A stretch of DNA of 64,000 nt, from contig JAURVB010014683.1 in the NCBI GenBank assembly GCA_033002965.1, positions 34,870 to 98,869 of the forward strand, in the 5' to 3' direction. Both the position numbers and the translations under genes were made by a program. The notes beneath the pieces are model-generated. The model made no database searches. It had not been told where the DNA came from and saw nothing but the letters and a program-made list of their open reading frames with translations. Shown one piece after another: positions 1-11,835 of the stretch. Positions within the stretch are counted from its first letter, which is position 1; the number at the start of each line of letters is the position of its first letter. The DNA is from Piper betle. Lineage: Eukaryota > Streptophyta > Magnoliopsida > Piperales > Piperaceae.

Positions 1-3000
1 TAAGAATAATGAAGGCTATGTAAAGTCCAACCAGGCAGAAGCCCCAAAACCTTGGCATCCTAAAACCAAACCAGGTCACTACCAACAATGATCCCATTAA
101 ACTTAATAACAGGAATACAAATGCCACTACAATGCCAACATTAAATCGGAGGACATATGCTTCAGGATAGACGTCAGCTGTCTGCATCACCAGAGCTGTA
201 CCCATTCCGACTAGCATGTTAAACATAGGTCCTGCAAAACACCCTGCCAAAGCCATTGCCGGTTGCCCTGCTTTAGCAACAGCAACATCAGCCACAAGAT
301 CCCCCACAGAATTACCCCATGCAAGCACTGTCAAACCAAGGAGGTGAGGAGGCAATTTTAAGATAGATCCAATCGCAGATAAGCACTCCATCATCTCACC
401 AGCTACTGTAGATATCCAGAAGACACTCATTGTGAACCCCACAAGAATTACAGGCAGCTGCTCAGTTTCAGGGGCTCCTTCTCAATTATGTAGTGAAGCA
501 GAGCTAGTGAGCAACTTATTAAAAGAACTATGCACCAAAGAGGAAACAACGTGTGTGGGATAAGGAATACAATGGGATGGTTGAATGAGACGAAAGAACG
601 ACATGAATATAAGAGGGCAATAGGGCAAAAGGCAATATTAGCCGAGCGATAAAATCTGCTCCATTCAGAATGTTTTGCTGCTGGTATGGTCAGTTTCAGC
701 AAAGTTGCAACCAAAGTATCACCTAACTTCAAGATCTGTCTAGATAACCAGAAAGAAGTATGCAGTAAGGTTCAATCCTTAAAAACTCATTCATAAAAAA
801 GACGTGACAGTCAAGCAAGGAATTATCAAGCCACAAGCAGTCAAATATATGCAATGCAGCCATATCTGAAAGAGAAAATAACAAGCGTTGCAGCAAGGTT
901 CAATCCAACATATTTTTTAAAAAAATGTAATGTTCTAAGTTATTAAAGCTGCATGCAAACAAATGTACAAAAGGCAATAATATCTACAAAAAAGAGGACA
1001 AGTTTCAACAACTATCATTTCATTAATTTAATTAATTTTTCTAGCTTGTTTTCAATCATTCAGATGTAAGGAAGTTCTCCTCTTATCTTGCAGAGGTCTC
1101 AATTGATCCTTGCAATGTGACTTCAGAGGCATTTGCCAAAAACACGCACAAAATAAAAAGCTTGATTAAGATATAATCTTCCTCCATAATCTCAGAAGCA
1201 ATAATCCTTATTCTTCAATTAAACATACACGTGCATAGTTAAATTCCAATTATAACCAAAAACTGAATTCTTCATATTTCATTTATTAATGACATTCTTG
1301 ACTAGAATTGTAGGCTTACCACTTAACCTATACTGCTCCCTTGAAGTATTATTGGAGTATGCATGCTCCTTGCTCTTTTTCATCTAACTACCATGATTAT
1401 CATGCTTCTATGGAAGACAACAGCACTGGCTTTTAAAGGATCTCATGAGCCCATCAAATAAGTACGAAAAAATTATATGATGACAACAATGTAAAAGCTT
1501 CACCTCAAGTTCCCCTTACGTCCAGCATAAAACTTATCACTTTGTTCTACATGTTTTTGTATCATTTATTTGAATGTGAAAGAATTCAATTAGTAATGCA
1601 AAATGCCCTATCACAACCCAACCCACAGATAATGACTAAGATGAATATCATATACATGCTTAAATGCTCAACAATTTCTACCCAAGGATGATAATAGGCA
1701 AGCGTCATTGCCAATTGGTGATATAAAAGTACGAGATCTTTGTCAAGATGTGGTTCCTGCTCAATTTATAAATAGAACTAATCTGATGTTCGCAGCAATA
1801 TGAAAATGACAAATGTAGCATATTTGTTATTGTTATACAACAATTATGACACATAAACATTGTTGCCTTACGATGAAATTATTACAAGTTTATAATTAAA
1901 CCCCAGGTGATGCAGCTATCAAACTACAGTTGCTTCTTGCATTTAGAAAAAGACAGTAACATGAACTATTTGCAGGAACACAAACAAGACAAATGAAACT
2001 TGAATCCGAGCATGCATAGATAAAAAGCAATACAAACATCTCTCGAAATGGTTCTTTTGCATTAAATGGGTAGAAAAGAACGTGTTTTGTGTCGATTGAA
2101 TGTCATACGAATCACAACAATCCAAAATTGATCATACAACACATGTAATCAAACGAAGTAAACGGCGATATCGATTCAATGTCCATACCTTCTCAAAAAG
2201 CCACAAATGCTCCAACCCCATTTATCTTCTTCCTTGTCAATCGGCAAACCAATGGCATCGTCGTAATCGAGAACCTTGCCGCCCACCTCCACCTCCGCCA
2301 CCGCGGCCGCCTTCCGACCACCGTGCTCCGAACCCGCATCCATCCAAACCACAAATGCGACAAAGAAGAGGTAAAACGCGACGAATCCGGCAGCCTGCCA
2401 GAGGTAGATCTCGGCGCTGAGATAGACATAGAAGAGGGCCGACGCGGCAATGAAGTAGAAGAAGACGTCGCGGGCGAAGGGTGCGGGATCGAGCGCGAAG
2501 GGCGCGGCGTGGATGGCGACGACGCCGACGACGAAGGCGGAGACGAAGGCGCCGGCGGAGAGGATGGCGCCGAAGCCGGTGCGGGGGCGGCCGGATCGGA
2601 CGGCGGAGATGGAGGAGAACACGTCGGGGGCGCCGTTGCCGAGGGCGAGGAGGGTGACAGCGCCCATGGAGGGGGAGAGGCGGAGGCGGGCGGCGAGGGC
2701 GGTGACGACGACGGAGAAGTGTGAGTGGGCGGTCTTGATGAGGAAGTAGAAGTGGAGCACAAGGATCATAGACAACAAGGGGACGGAGTAGAGGGAGTTG
2801 CGGCGGAAAACGCAGGAGTGGAGGTACGAGTAGTCGAGTAGGGAGGAGTATGAGTCGGAGTCAGAGTCGGTGTCGGGCGTGGGGGTGGAAGGAGAGCATG
2901 GGGGGCTTGGATAGGAGGAGGCGGCGAGGGTGGTGGCGGGGGTTGGGGTGGAGGAGGACGAAGGTGAGGAGTAGGATGGAGAAGAGCGAGAGGAGGGCGG

Positions 3001-3031
3001 GCTTGAGTGGGGAATTCGGGGAGGCGCCCAT
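1..3031 (-). CDS. CCX: CCX-type cation/calcium exchanger, two exons, 3' end cut by window, two frameshifts
   Basis: Plant member of the Ca2+/cation antiporter superfamily, a multi-pass membrane exchanger moving Na+/K+/Ca2+-type cations across vacuolar, ER or plasma membranes. Exon 1 is 2189-3031 and exon 2 runs from 739 to the window edge, with intron 740-2188 (donor AG|GTATGG, acceptor CTAG|ACAG). Both family repeats are present: alpha-1 with GNGAPDVFSS in exon 1 and alpha-2 with GNSVGDLVAD in exon 2, each within hydrophobic segments. I chose the ATG at 3031 because that frame starts MGASPNSPLKPALLSLF followed by a hydrophobic N-terminal helix typical of the family. That frame must shift to the frame of the alpha-1 repeat around 2865-2905 (C runs of five and six), and exon 2 shifts again at 471-474, where four C's stand in place of an expected five. 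Either these are assembly errors or the gene is recently broken. A few C-terminal residues and the stop lie outside the window. Confidence 0.85.
740..2188 (-). other. Intron of the CCX gene
   Basis: An AT-rich 1,449-bp interval between the two CCX exons with canonical GT (2187-2188) and AG (740-741) borders on the minus strand. Joining the exons restores the family reading RQILKL leading to LKLTIPAAK. I see no embedded gene. Confidence 0.75.
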
Positions 3032-3149
3032 GGACGCATTACAAGGAAGGAATCGGGGGAGGTGGAAGATCGGGCGTAGGGGATCCAGCGTTGTTAACAT
3101 GCTGTGAGCTGCAACCGGGAAGTCCTCCGGAGTGATCCTTGCACCCACC

Positions 3150-5160
3150 CAGGGCCTTAAACGGCTCGGATGCGGCCCGCCAAGGTTTATTAATTATGAC
3201 TTAACCGTTAATCAAAATTTTGTTGTTTTTACCATTTTATATAACACACCTACCTTCCCACCCATGTAAGAAATATATAAAATATCAAATAAAAAATTAT
3301 AATTGTCAAAAATAGATTCTCACACAAAATATATCATATTTTTAATATCTAAAATAAAATAAATTAATATTACAACTATAACAAATAAAAACTTCAACAA
3401 TTATAACAAGCTTATGCAAAATATTATAACATTTGGTAAAAGTTATAATCTTCGGATTTAGATTCGTATAGAATAAAAATATAATTATAATTAATCCATA
3501 TCCAACGGACATGAACCCATCCTTGCCCATCCCTAACTATACGTAACCTTCTTTGGCTCCGACACACCTTTGTATAGCCTACAAGCATTTTGGTTAGGTA
3601 TGAAGCTTTCGAATTTGTATAAGAAAACCTAACTTGTAATTTTGCTTGAACCTCAAATATTTAGTAAATATTTGTAAAATGTTTTAGGTTTAACATTTAT
3701 AAATTTAAAATTAAATTATTTAAATCTATCAAAGGAGAGAAAAGTATTAATATAATACAATGCAACTAAAACTTGTCTTTGGCAGTCTAAGACAACTGAG
3801 TGCATATTACGTACGTTGTTCTGTATATCCATCTTTATCTTATTTGTACAATAATATAATACATGATTAAAAGAATGCATGACAGATGTATGCAGTACCT
3901 AATTAATAGGTGAAGAGTGCCTTAAAATTTTCAAAACCTTGAACTGTTTGATCTATTTTAATCTGAGAATAAATACTAAACGAGAAAGGTATACATAAAC
4001 GTCCTACAAATAAAATATTTTTACCTACAATTTTATGTTATTTTACTAATGCAATCGTGTCACTTATAAGTTATATGATACATTAATGTTTTATGTTCAA
4101 AGAGAAAATAGTCATTTATCTTTTCCTAATAATTTGGTAGATAATTTTAGTTGTAATGAATATATGCCTTTTTATCTAATTAAAATTTTGCCCTCTTATG
4201 TAATAATAAAATTAAAATCATCTGAAAAAATACCTAGCTTCTTTCATATAGAGGGGTCAAAGCGGGTTATCAGACACTAGGGGAGCAAAGAATTGTATCA
4301 GCTCGAATGTAAAGTGAAAAGTAAACTATGACTTTTATACCTTCAACTTAAATACCCACCATCTAAGTTATCTTATTACTTTGTTATTATATTATATATA
4401 AATAAATATAACTAGTTATAATTAAATTTATTAGTATATATATAATATAAAAATTATATTATTATATTATTTTATTGAGTCGAGTTTAAGTCGAGCTATG
4501 AGTCGATTTCAAGTCGAATTCGAGTTATAACCGAATCGAATCGAATCAAGTCAAACACTGTCTTGCTCAAACTCAATTGAACCGAGCCAAATATCAAATA
4601 CTCCCGTGCCCCAAAACAATAAAAGTTTGTACGCGAACTTACCTTCTTGCATATACAGTTCTATCAATTATTCGGCGTAGCGTTCGTCCCGTGAATTTGA
4701 TGTATCGAAGTGCGTGATTTGATAGCTAGCACAATCTTAAGCCAAATTGAACGATACTTGGGAGCAATGCATGCATTGAACTCGAAAGACGTATGACCGA
4801 TCTCCAATGGCCATGATCGAATCAAGACCTAAAATCATGCATAATACATCATCCGTTTTCCGACCTTCTTCCCTTTGCCCATGTATCCATTATAATTATA
4901 ACACAATGAATAAATTAAGTAAGCTAAAGATATAATTTTAGGTTGACTTAAAGCATTAAATTTGAGAAAGTAATTTGTTTGTGGATTCGATTTGAAGCTC
5001 TGTGTGCAATGATCAACTTCTTTAATCGCTCCTAACGTGAATTGTTATCGGTTTTCTAAGCTTCTTCACGACTGCGTACATGATCATCAAATGCTTTATT
5101 TTTATAAATATCAAAGTTCCACTCCAGCCCCCGTCCTATCTTCGTTTCTCACGGCCATAC
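3150..5160. other. AT-rich intergenic DNA, no gene seen
   Basis: No coding ORF with recognisable family features. Around 4380-4620 the sequence resembles the 3' halves of the hAT-like elements found at 20.0-20.3 and 49.5-50.0 kb: the run TATAAATAAATATAACTAG is shared with 49.55 kb, and repeated GAGTCGA/TCAAACTC words are present. I read this part as a decayed copy. Confidence 0.5.
4380..4620. repeat. Degenerate hAT-like TIR element fragment
   Basis: Shares TATAAATAAATATAACTAG and the GAGTCGAG / TCGAATTCGAG word pattern with the element at 49095-49988, including TCAAACACTG(T/C)(C/T)TTGCTC. No clean terminal inverted repeat or target duplication could be found, so only the right-hand part seems to remain. 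Confidence 0.4.
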
Positions 5161-5164
5161 GAAT

Positions 5165-5900
5165 ATGAAGCTTTTCCAATCCTTGCTCTTAATCGTCCTC
5201 GTTTCGCCATATCTATATCAAGCAACCGCGGCAAAAGCTTCGAACTCTTGTTGCACCCATCGTCAAGGACGATCACGCCTCTCTCTCTCCCTCAAGCTCA
5301 ATTAAAACCATCAATTCCTGGTGGACATTATAATTAACGCCCTCTTGTCTTCGTGTCCCACAAACCATCATCACATCTCCTGCCTTTCCAAAATTTTCAA
5401 CGCCGCCAACTCCTACCGTCCTCCCCTTTGCCGGCATCACTCCAAACCGCCGGCAATCAACCGTCGCCGGCGTATCTGTCATTGCACCGTCGTCTCAGCT
5501 ACCAACAGCGTTTCACATGACTCTTGCCTTGTTTCGGAACTGACCTATATATACCAGCCTCGCTCTTGCCGCCACCGAGGCCGCAGGCCGTCTACTCCTT
5601 ACACCGTGCCCCGCTCGTCTCCGCCTGCGCAACGAAGAATCTTCTTAGATCCCTTCCGACTTCCGCCCTCGGAATGGCCGGCATGGGTAGGTCTCCCCTT
5701 GCCCTGCCAACTCACCTTGCGGCTTCGTTGCATAGCAAGAGGCAATTCGCTATCTGCTTGCCGAGCACCACCTATGCCCGGGGTGACCTTCTTCAGGTCC
5801 TTCTTCATGATGCCGCGGCCAGGGCTCAACCTCACCCCCGTCCTGTCCTACACGCCATTACTCAAGAACCCGACAACTAGCTCTCAACTTCCCGGCCAAC
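5165..5900 (+). pseudogene. Basic 7S globulin / EDGP-like aspartic protease pseudogene, 3' part replaced by a copia element
   Basis: Family A1 pepsin-like proteins of the basic 7S globulin, EDGP and xylanase-inhibitor group are secreted, intronless plant proteins, many of them catalytically dead. The ATG at 5165 opens a hydrophobic, signal-peptide-like start (MKLFQSLLLIVLVSPYLY). Later pieces match the family in order but in different frames: SYRPPLC and TNSV..DSCLVSELT, then ALGMAGMGRSPLALP with KRQFAICLPSTT (about 5665-5775), then GVTFFRSFFMMP..LTPVLSYTPLLKNP (about 5775-5875). At least two frameshifts are needed, one at the CCCGGGG run near 5779. The expected C-terminal half is missing: from about 5885-5905 the sequence becomes copia gag. 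I cannot find a resumed 7S-globulin part after the element. Confidence 0.7.
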
Positions 5901-6655
5901 TTCTTCAGGATTGGAAAAAGAACATGATAATCGTTCTCGGCTGCATGGATCTTGACCTTACATTAAGGACTGAACAACCTTCTTCTCTTACGGATAAAAG
6001 TTTCATTGAGGAAAAACGGGACATTGAGAAGTGGGAACGTTCAAATCGCATGAGTCTTATGATCATGAAGCGTGAGATTCTAGAAACCTTTAGAGGGATG
6101 TGTCTGAAAAGGTTACTACAGCCAGTGAGTTTCTTAAAGAAATTGAAAAGCGTTTTGTAAAAAACGATAAGGCTGAAACAAGTATGCTTTTGTCGAACTT
6201 GATTTCAATGAAGTTTAAAGGCAAAACAAACATAAGAGAGTACATCTTAGAGATGTCAAATATTGTTTCAAAACTAAAAGCACTAAGGTTAGATCTATCT
6301 GAAGATTTGCTCGTGCATTTAGTTTTAATTTCAATTCCGACACAATTCAGTCAATTCAAGGTCAGTTACAACTGTCAAAGGGATAAATGGACTCTTAATG
6401 AGCTCATTTCTTATTGTGTGCAAGAAGAAGAAAGGTTGAAGCAAGAACAGGCTGAAAGTACTCACTTGACTAGTACCTATCAAGACAAAATAAGAAAAAA
6501 ATCAAGCTTCTTGTTGTTTTTCTTTTGTGGTAAACCTAAACATATGAAGAAGGAATGCACTAGGTATCACACTTGGTGTGTAAATAAATGTCCATTTCGT
6601 AATTTTGTTTGTTTTGAAGTTAATTTAGTTTCAGTACTAATACACACTTGGTAGC
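5900..6655 (+). pseudogene. copia gag fragment
   Basis: The segment reads DWKKNMIIVLGCMDLDL, then EKWERSNRMSLMIMK, then ISMKFKGKTNIREYI and SEDLLVHLVLISIP, the conserved series of copia Gag (UBN2 / retrotransposon gag). It occupies two frames with a shift near 6100-6130. The nucleocapsid zinc knuckle is damaged: FFCGKPKHMKKEC keeps one Cys, the His and the last Cys of CX2CX4HX4C. Gag would package element RNA in cytoplasmic particles, but this copy cannot. Confidence 0.8.
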
Positions 6656-8137
6656 TAGATTTGGGTGATACTACTCACATAAGTGTGTCAATGCAGGGTT
6701 GCCTGAGTTGCCGAAAGCCAAATGATGCTGAAAGATTCATCTATGTGGGTGATGACAACTCAGTTATAGTTGAGGCAATAGGATTTTTAGATTATTGTTA
6801 AAGACATGATATTATTTGGATTTTAAAGAGACATATGTAGTACCGTCTTTTAGACAGAATTTGGTTTCTATTTCTATATTGGACAAATTTGGTTATTCTT
6901 GTTCATTTAGAAATAATAAGTTTAGTCTTTTTCTAAATTCAAATATTATGGGTACGGGTTCTTTGTCTTTTTATGATAATCTATATTTACTTGATACTAT
7001 TGCATCTTTTAATAAAACTTTTCATGTGGGCTTAAGTGGTACGAAAAAAATTAACCAATGAGAATTCTGTTTTATTCTGGCACAAGCGTTTAGGACACAT
7101 TTCTAAATAAAAAATTAAACGACTTATGTAAGATGGAATTCTTTATTCTCTTAATTTATTAGATTTTCAAGTCTGTATTGAGTGCATTAAGGAAAAACAA
7201 ACAAATATAAGGAGACTTGGTGCCAATATATCTTCAAGCGTCTTAGAACTAATATATACAGATATTTGTGGGCCATTTTCTACGGCTTCTTGGAATGGTC
7301 AACAATATTTTATTACGTTCATAGACGATCATTCTCGTTATGAGTTGCCTTTATCTCATTCATGGGAAGTCTCAAGCATTGGACGTGTTCAAGGCATATA
7401 AGGCTGAAGTTGAGAATCAACTTGACAAAACCATTAAGGCTATCAGATCTGACCGTGGTAGTGAATACTATGGTAGATATGATGGATCAGGTGTACAACG
7501 TCCAGGACCATTTGCCAAATTCCTAGAAGAGTGCGAAATCATCCCACAATACACAATGTCAGGTACTCCTAGCAGAAATGGTGTTGCTGAGAGACGAAAC
7601 CGAACATTAAATGACATGGTGAGAAGTATGATTGCTCATACTACTTTACTTGATTCACTATGGGGTGAGGCACTAAAGACAGCAACATATCTTCTTAATA
7701 GAGTACCAACAAAGGCAACTGTTAAGACCCCTTATGAATTATGGACTGAAAAAAAACTCAGTATTAAGCATTTACGCATTTGGGGTTGTCCAGCTGAGGC
7801 AAGGCCTTATAGGCCAAATGAAATGAAACTGGACTTAAGAACAGTTAGTAATTATTTTGTTGGGTACTCTGAACGATATAGATGGTATAAGTTTTATGAT
7901 CTCACAATAAAGTTATTCTTTGAGACGGAAAATGCCCAATTCTTTGAGGATATTGAGTTTGGAGGGGGAAATGAAGTTAGAGACTTTGTCTTTGAAGAAG
8001 AATCTGATTCTCTTCCCATAATTGTTCTTGACAATAATCAGGATGAGGATTATATTCCTGATGTTGTTCAAGAAACAATATCAGAATTACAAGACAATGT
8101 CGAGAATCTCCCTAATCAAGTTATACCTGAAGAGTAA
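6656..8137 (+). pseudogene. copia protease remnant and integrase
   Basis: LDLGDTTHISVSMQG near 6657 is a damaged version of the D-S/T-G-A aspartic-protease site, with no catalytic triad left. GAG-pre-integrase follows (FWHKRLGHIS near 7075-7110, with the Cys pair of the zinc domain near 7170). The integrase core has YTDICGPF (first Asp), RSDRGSEYYG (second Asp) and NGVAERRNRTL (Glu), so the catalytic residues survive. The longest open stretch is 7340-8137. In-frame stops near 6800, 7061 and 7108 and a frameshift near 7340 break the protein. Confidence 0.85.
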
Positions 8138-8159
8138 ACTCAACAACCTCAAGAGCAAA

Positions 8160-9000
8160 TGTCATTGAGGAGATCCAGAAGAGAAAGGAGAAATGTAATT
8201 TCAGATAATTATATCATCTTTCTCCAAGAACATGAGGATAACACTGGAATGGTGGAAGATGATCCAATCAACTTTCATCAAGCCATGAAGAGTTCTAATT
8301 TTTAAAAGTTGATTGATGTCATGAATGAAGAGATGAAGTCCATGAAAGCTAATAACGTTTGGGATCTTGTTCAATTGCCTGAAGGTGCGAAACCTATTGG
8401 TTGTAAATGGATATTTAAAACCAAGAGGGATTTGAAAGGTGATGTAGAAAGATATAAGGCTCGTCTTGTTGCAAAAGGGCTTTACTCAAAAGGAAGGCAT
8501 CGATTATAATAAGACTTTCTCTCTAATTTCATCGAAAGACTCATTCAGAATAATTATGGCATTAGTGGCACACTTTGACCTTGAGTTACATTAGATAGAT
8601 GTAAAGACTGTGTTTCTAAATGGTGACATTGATGAAACAATTTATATGGTGTAACTAGAAAACTTTGTATCGGGCAAAGAAAATGGTTTGCAAATTAAAG
8701 AAATTCATCTATAAACTTAAGCAAGCTTTTCGTCAATGGTATCACAAATTTCATCAAGTGATTCTCTCGTTTGGTTTTGAGACGAATGTTATTGATGATT
8801 GTATATATCATAAATTTAGTGGGAGTAAGTATATTTTTCTTGTTTTATATGTTGATGATATATTACTTGCCAATAATGATATAAGGTTCTTGCAGGAAAC
8901 CAAAAGTTTTTTATCAAAGAAATTTGAAATGAAAGATCTTAGAAATGCGTCTTTTGTATTAGGAATTTAAATACATCGGGATCGTTCTCGATGTATACTT
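8160..9000 (+). pseudogene. copia reverse transcriptase
   Basis: GCKWIFKTKRDLKGD and RYKARLVAKG at about 8400-8475 and LYVDDILLA with the YVDD active site at 8848-8859 are the hallmark motifs. Stops at about 8592-8594 and 8653-8655 replace what are usually Gln codons, and there is a frameshift near 8480-8500. The enzyme would copy element RNA into cDNA, but this copy is dead. Confidence 0.85.
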
Positions 9001-9835
9001 GGATTATCACAAAAGATCTATATAGAAAAAGTGTTTAAGAGATTTGGTATGCAAGGTTGTAAACCAGGAGATACCCCTGTTTCTAAAGGAGACAAATTCA
9101 GCCTCAATCAGTGCCTTAAAAATGACATAGAAGGAAGTGAAATGCAAAAGATTCCATATGCTTCAGTAGTAAGAAGTCTTATGTATGCTTAAGTATGTAC
9201 GCGTCCAGATATTGCATATATTGTTGGAATGTTGGGTAGATATTTAAGGAATCCGGGATTGGATTACTGGATAGCAGCCAAAAGAGTCATCAGGTATCTT
9301 CAGAGAACAAAACATTACATGCTTACCTATCGGAAGTCAGATCAACTTGAGATCATTGGGTATTCTGATTCTGATTTTGGTGGATGTCAAGCTATGTCTA
9401 CCTGCTTGCTGGAGGAGCTATTTCTTGGAAGAGTGCTAAGCAAACACTCATAGCTTCTTCCACCATGGCAGTTGAATTCATAGCTTATTATGAGGCATCA
9501 AATCATGGAATATGGTTGCGGAATTTTGTCACAGGGCTGCGCATTATTGATAATATTTAAAGACCACTTAAATTATTTTGTGACAATCAGTTTGCAGTAT
9601 CATATTCAAATAACAATAGGATCTCATCTAAATCAAAACATATAGAGATCAAGTTCCTTGTTGTGAAAGAAAGAGTTTAGAATGATAAAGTTTCAGTAAA
9701 GTCTCTATAGAGTATATTGTGACAAACTCTATAGTTGTGGATCCACTTACTAAAAGTTTACCACCCAAGGTCTCTCATGAGCATGTTACTCATCTGGGTG
9801 TTGTATCATTTGATGATATCTTACTTTAATGAGAG
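9001..9835 (+). pseudogene. copia RNase H and end of Pol
   Basis: RT connection and RNase H domain: [27 protein letters not shown] (catalytic Asp), [13 protein letters not shown] (catalytic Glu region), FCDNQFAVSYSNN (Asp) and SKHIEIKF, ending near the final stop at about 9826. Several internal stops are present, for example at 9190 and 9558. The order and motifs match the 3' end of plant copia Pol. Confidence 0.8.
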
Positions 9836-10162
9836 TTTGTTTTGTTGAGGTATTTGGTTTATGTTTCATTCTATTTTGGTAATCTCATAAGGTTGGACCA
9901 GTTGAAAATAGGCATGTTCAGATCAAATTACATGTAACTTTCATGCTACACATCCATACTTGATCTATATCATTTAATTATGTTGATATATGTGACAATG
10001 GATGGGTTTAGTTACGATAAATGTAACGAAAATCGCATTGATCCTATATTAACATTAATTAGTAGACTATGAGATTGTTATTTTGGAAGAATAACGTATG
10101 TTATTTTGGAGCTCATAAGGTAATATACAATTATTTTTATATATATAGTCCAAGTGGGAGAT

Positions 10163-10675
10163 TGTTAGATTTTGGATGTATATATAAAAGTATAAAATTG
10201 TATCATATGCTATTAATAAGGTTTGGGCCTAAATTAAATTGATCTATTAAAGTTAAGGTTAACGGGCCATTAATATTTATGATAAATATGTGGAGATACC
10301 ATATATTTAAGATGAGTATGGATAAATATGTGTAGATACCGTTTCGTAATCTCTAATTTATGATGAGTTAAATTAGAATTATGAAAGATAAGGATAAATA
10401 CGGTTATACGAATAAATACAGTTATGGTCCCCGAATTTGCATCGTAGTTTTTCTTTTCTGGTATCTCATCATCCAGGAACTCTGGCTTTGGAGAACCGGT
10501 GCAGAATTTGGAAGATCAAAACCTAAAGAAGTGAAGAATCATTTTGCTATTATGGATTCAGGTACGCTTTCGTAATTAAATTTTATTTTTTTGATGATTT
10601 AATCTAAAAAAGGTTTTATTGATGATGGTTTTATCATCTGTATAATTTAGTTAAAGTTAAAATTTTTATTTAACA
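10163..10675 (+). repeat. 3' LTR of the copia element
   Basis: Begins TGTTA directly after the polypurine tract AGTGGGAGAT and ends TAACA, giving the 5-bp inverted ends TGTTA/TAACA typical of LTRs. The 513-bp length fits copia LTRs. Its partner LTR is absent, so the boundary is inferred from the ends only. Confidence 0.65.
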
Positions 10676-10897
10676 TTAACTTCTAGCTACACATCTAACT
10701 AGAATGCACTCCTTTAAATGCAATGTAATAGTAGTACGAGAGCCATGATAATCATCCACACAAATATTGAAAACAGCTTGGAAGTAAGAAAATATGCTTG
10801 GTTGTGGAAAATGAAACTGGTCGACTATTAGCATGGTCAACTTGTTTTTTTAGTTGTTGCATATAAGTGGGTTTTATGGTCGGAAAATAATCGATCT

Positions 10898-10944
<47 letters not shown>

Positions 10945-11730
10945 ACTTAAGCATGCAATTAGCTTTATGACCATAACCCTAATATAATAATAAGGAATGC
11001 TAAACCCGCGTGCGTGGAGACTGCTCAATTGCATTGCACCACAAATCCACCTGCCCGTATAACTCCTCCACATTCCTTACCCACTTTTTATTATTGCGGG
11101 CTTTTCCGCAACAAATCCATCTCCCCGTCTACCTCAGCTACCCTCCCGACCCCCTATCTATTATATTTTTACCACAAAAACCAGCGAGTAACCCATACGT
11201 GGGCTTACCATTCCTCGGTAATAATATATATATTATTTATTTAGTAGTTCCAAACCTAAAGCACGGTAGAGACTAGATATACGGCCGGCAATACTGAAGT
11301 ATCCACGCCACCCTTTATCTTCCCAGCATTTATTCTCTTCCATTGATTCATTCACGGAACTCTCATCCGCCATAAAAACATGAAAACTCACTACACCACG
11401 GAGTTACATTCCTACTCTATCATGCATGCGTTTTTACTCTCCCATTATGACATATCTCCGACAATGGCTAGAAGCTCATTTTGTTACACATAACTACAGA
11501 ACATTAGCTAGCAAAAGTATAGCGAGGATATAATAAACGTGTAAACTTTGCAAGATATAAGTATTTGAGTTAGGAAGATGATCTTGTCTTGAGTCGCATT
11601 AGTCTCACGCCCACTTCATGAGAAGCCCCAATTCATGGACATTTACGTAAAGAATGATAAAGCTCACGAGCAAGTAAGCAAATGCATTTATTAGCTAGCT
11701 TCCCAAGTTGCGGTCACTATCTGGCATTGC
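10676..11730. other. Intergenic DNA upstream of MUTE
   Basis: Mostly AT-rich, with a TA microsatellite at 10902-10942 and a more C-rich part at about 11000-11400 holding only short overlapping ORFs on both strands with no family signature. It probably holds the distal promoter of MUTE. Confidence 0.5.
10902..10942. repeat. (TA)n microsatellite
   Basis: About 20 perfect TA units. Confidence 0.95.
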
Positions 11731-11736
11731 AACACT

Positions 11737-11745
11737 TATATATAT
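11737..11745 (+). promoter_or_regulatory. Candidate TATA box of MUTE
   Basis: TATATATAT within CTTATATATATGC lies about 91 bp upstream of the MUTE start codon. A start of transcription some 30 bp downstream would leave a leader of roughly 65-70 nt. Position and sequence only; no start-site data. Confidence 0.4.
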
Positions 11746-11835
11746 GCTGACAAACAACAGATACTGCATGCATGCAAGTGAAGCAGGAAGAAGAAAGCAT
11801 CAACTAATTTGAGAAGAAAGAAAGATTGGAGAAGG

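Larger units (their letters stand above)
5890..10675 (+). mobile_element. Ty1/copia retrotransposon, degenerate, 5' LTR missing
   Basis: Domains run gag, protease remnant, GAG-pre-integrase, integrase, reverse transcriptase, RNase H, polypurine tract (AAGTGGGAGA at 10152-10161) and 3' LTR (10163-10675), which is the Ty1/copia order. Stops and frameshifts interrupt every domain, so the copy is inactive. No sequence like the 3' LTR and no TGGTATCAGAGC primer-binding site is seen upstream. The 5' end abuts a host pseudogene, so the copy is 5'-truncated or its left end was deleted. Confidence 0.9.

Noticed and set aside
2179..2762. Plus- and minus-strand ORFs of 181 and 189 codons over CCX exon 1
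   Set aside because: GC-rich shadow frames of the exchanger exon; the frame with GNGAPDVFSS is the real one.
10031..10045. ATCGCATTGATCCT, similar to part of plant miR393
   Set aside because: Only a partial match, no partner arm for a foldback, and inside the untranslated end of a copia element.
10381..10575. 64-codon ORF
   Set aside because: It lies within the copia 3' LTR and has no conserved motif.
11809..11835. An upstream in-frame extension of MUTE
   Set aside because: It begins with TTG, not ATG, and the family starts with [11 protein letters not shown], which is at the ATG 11836.
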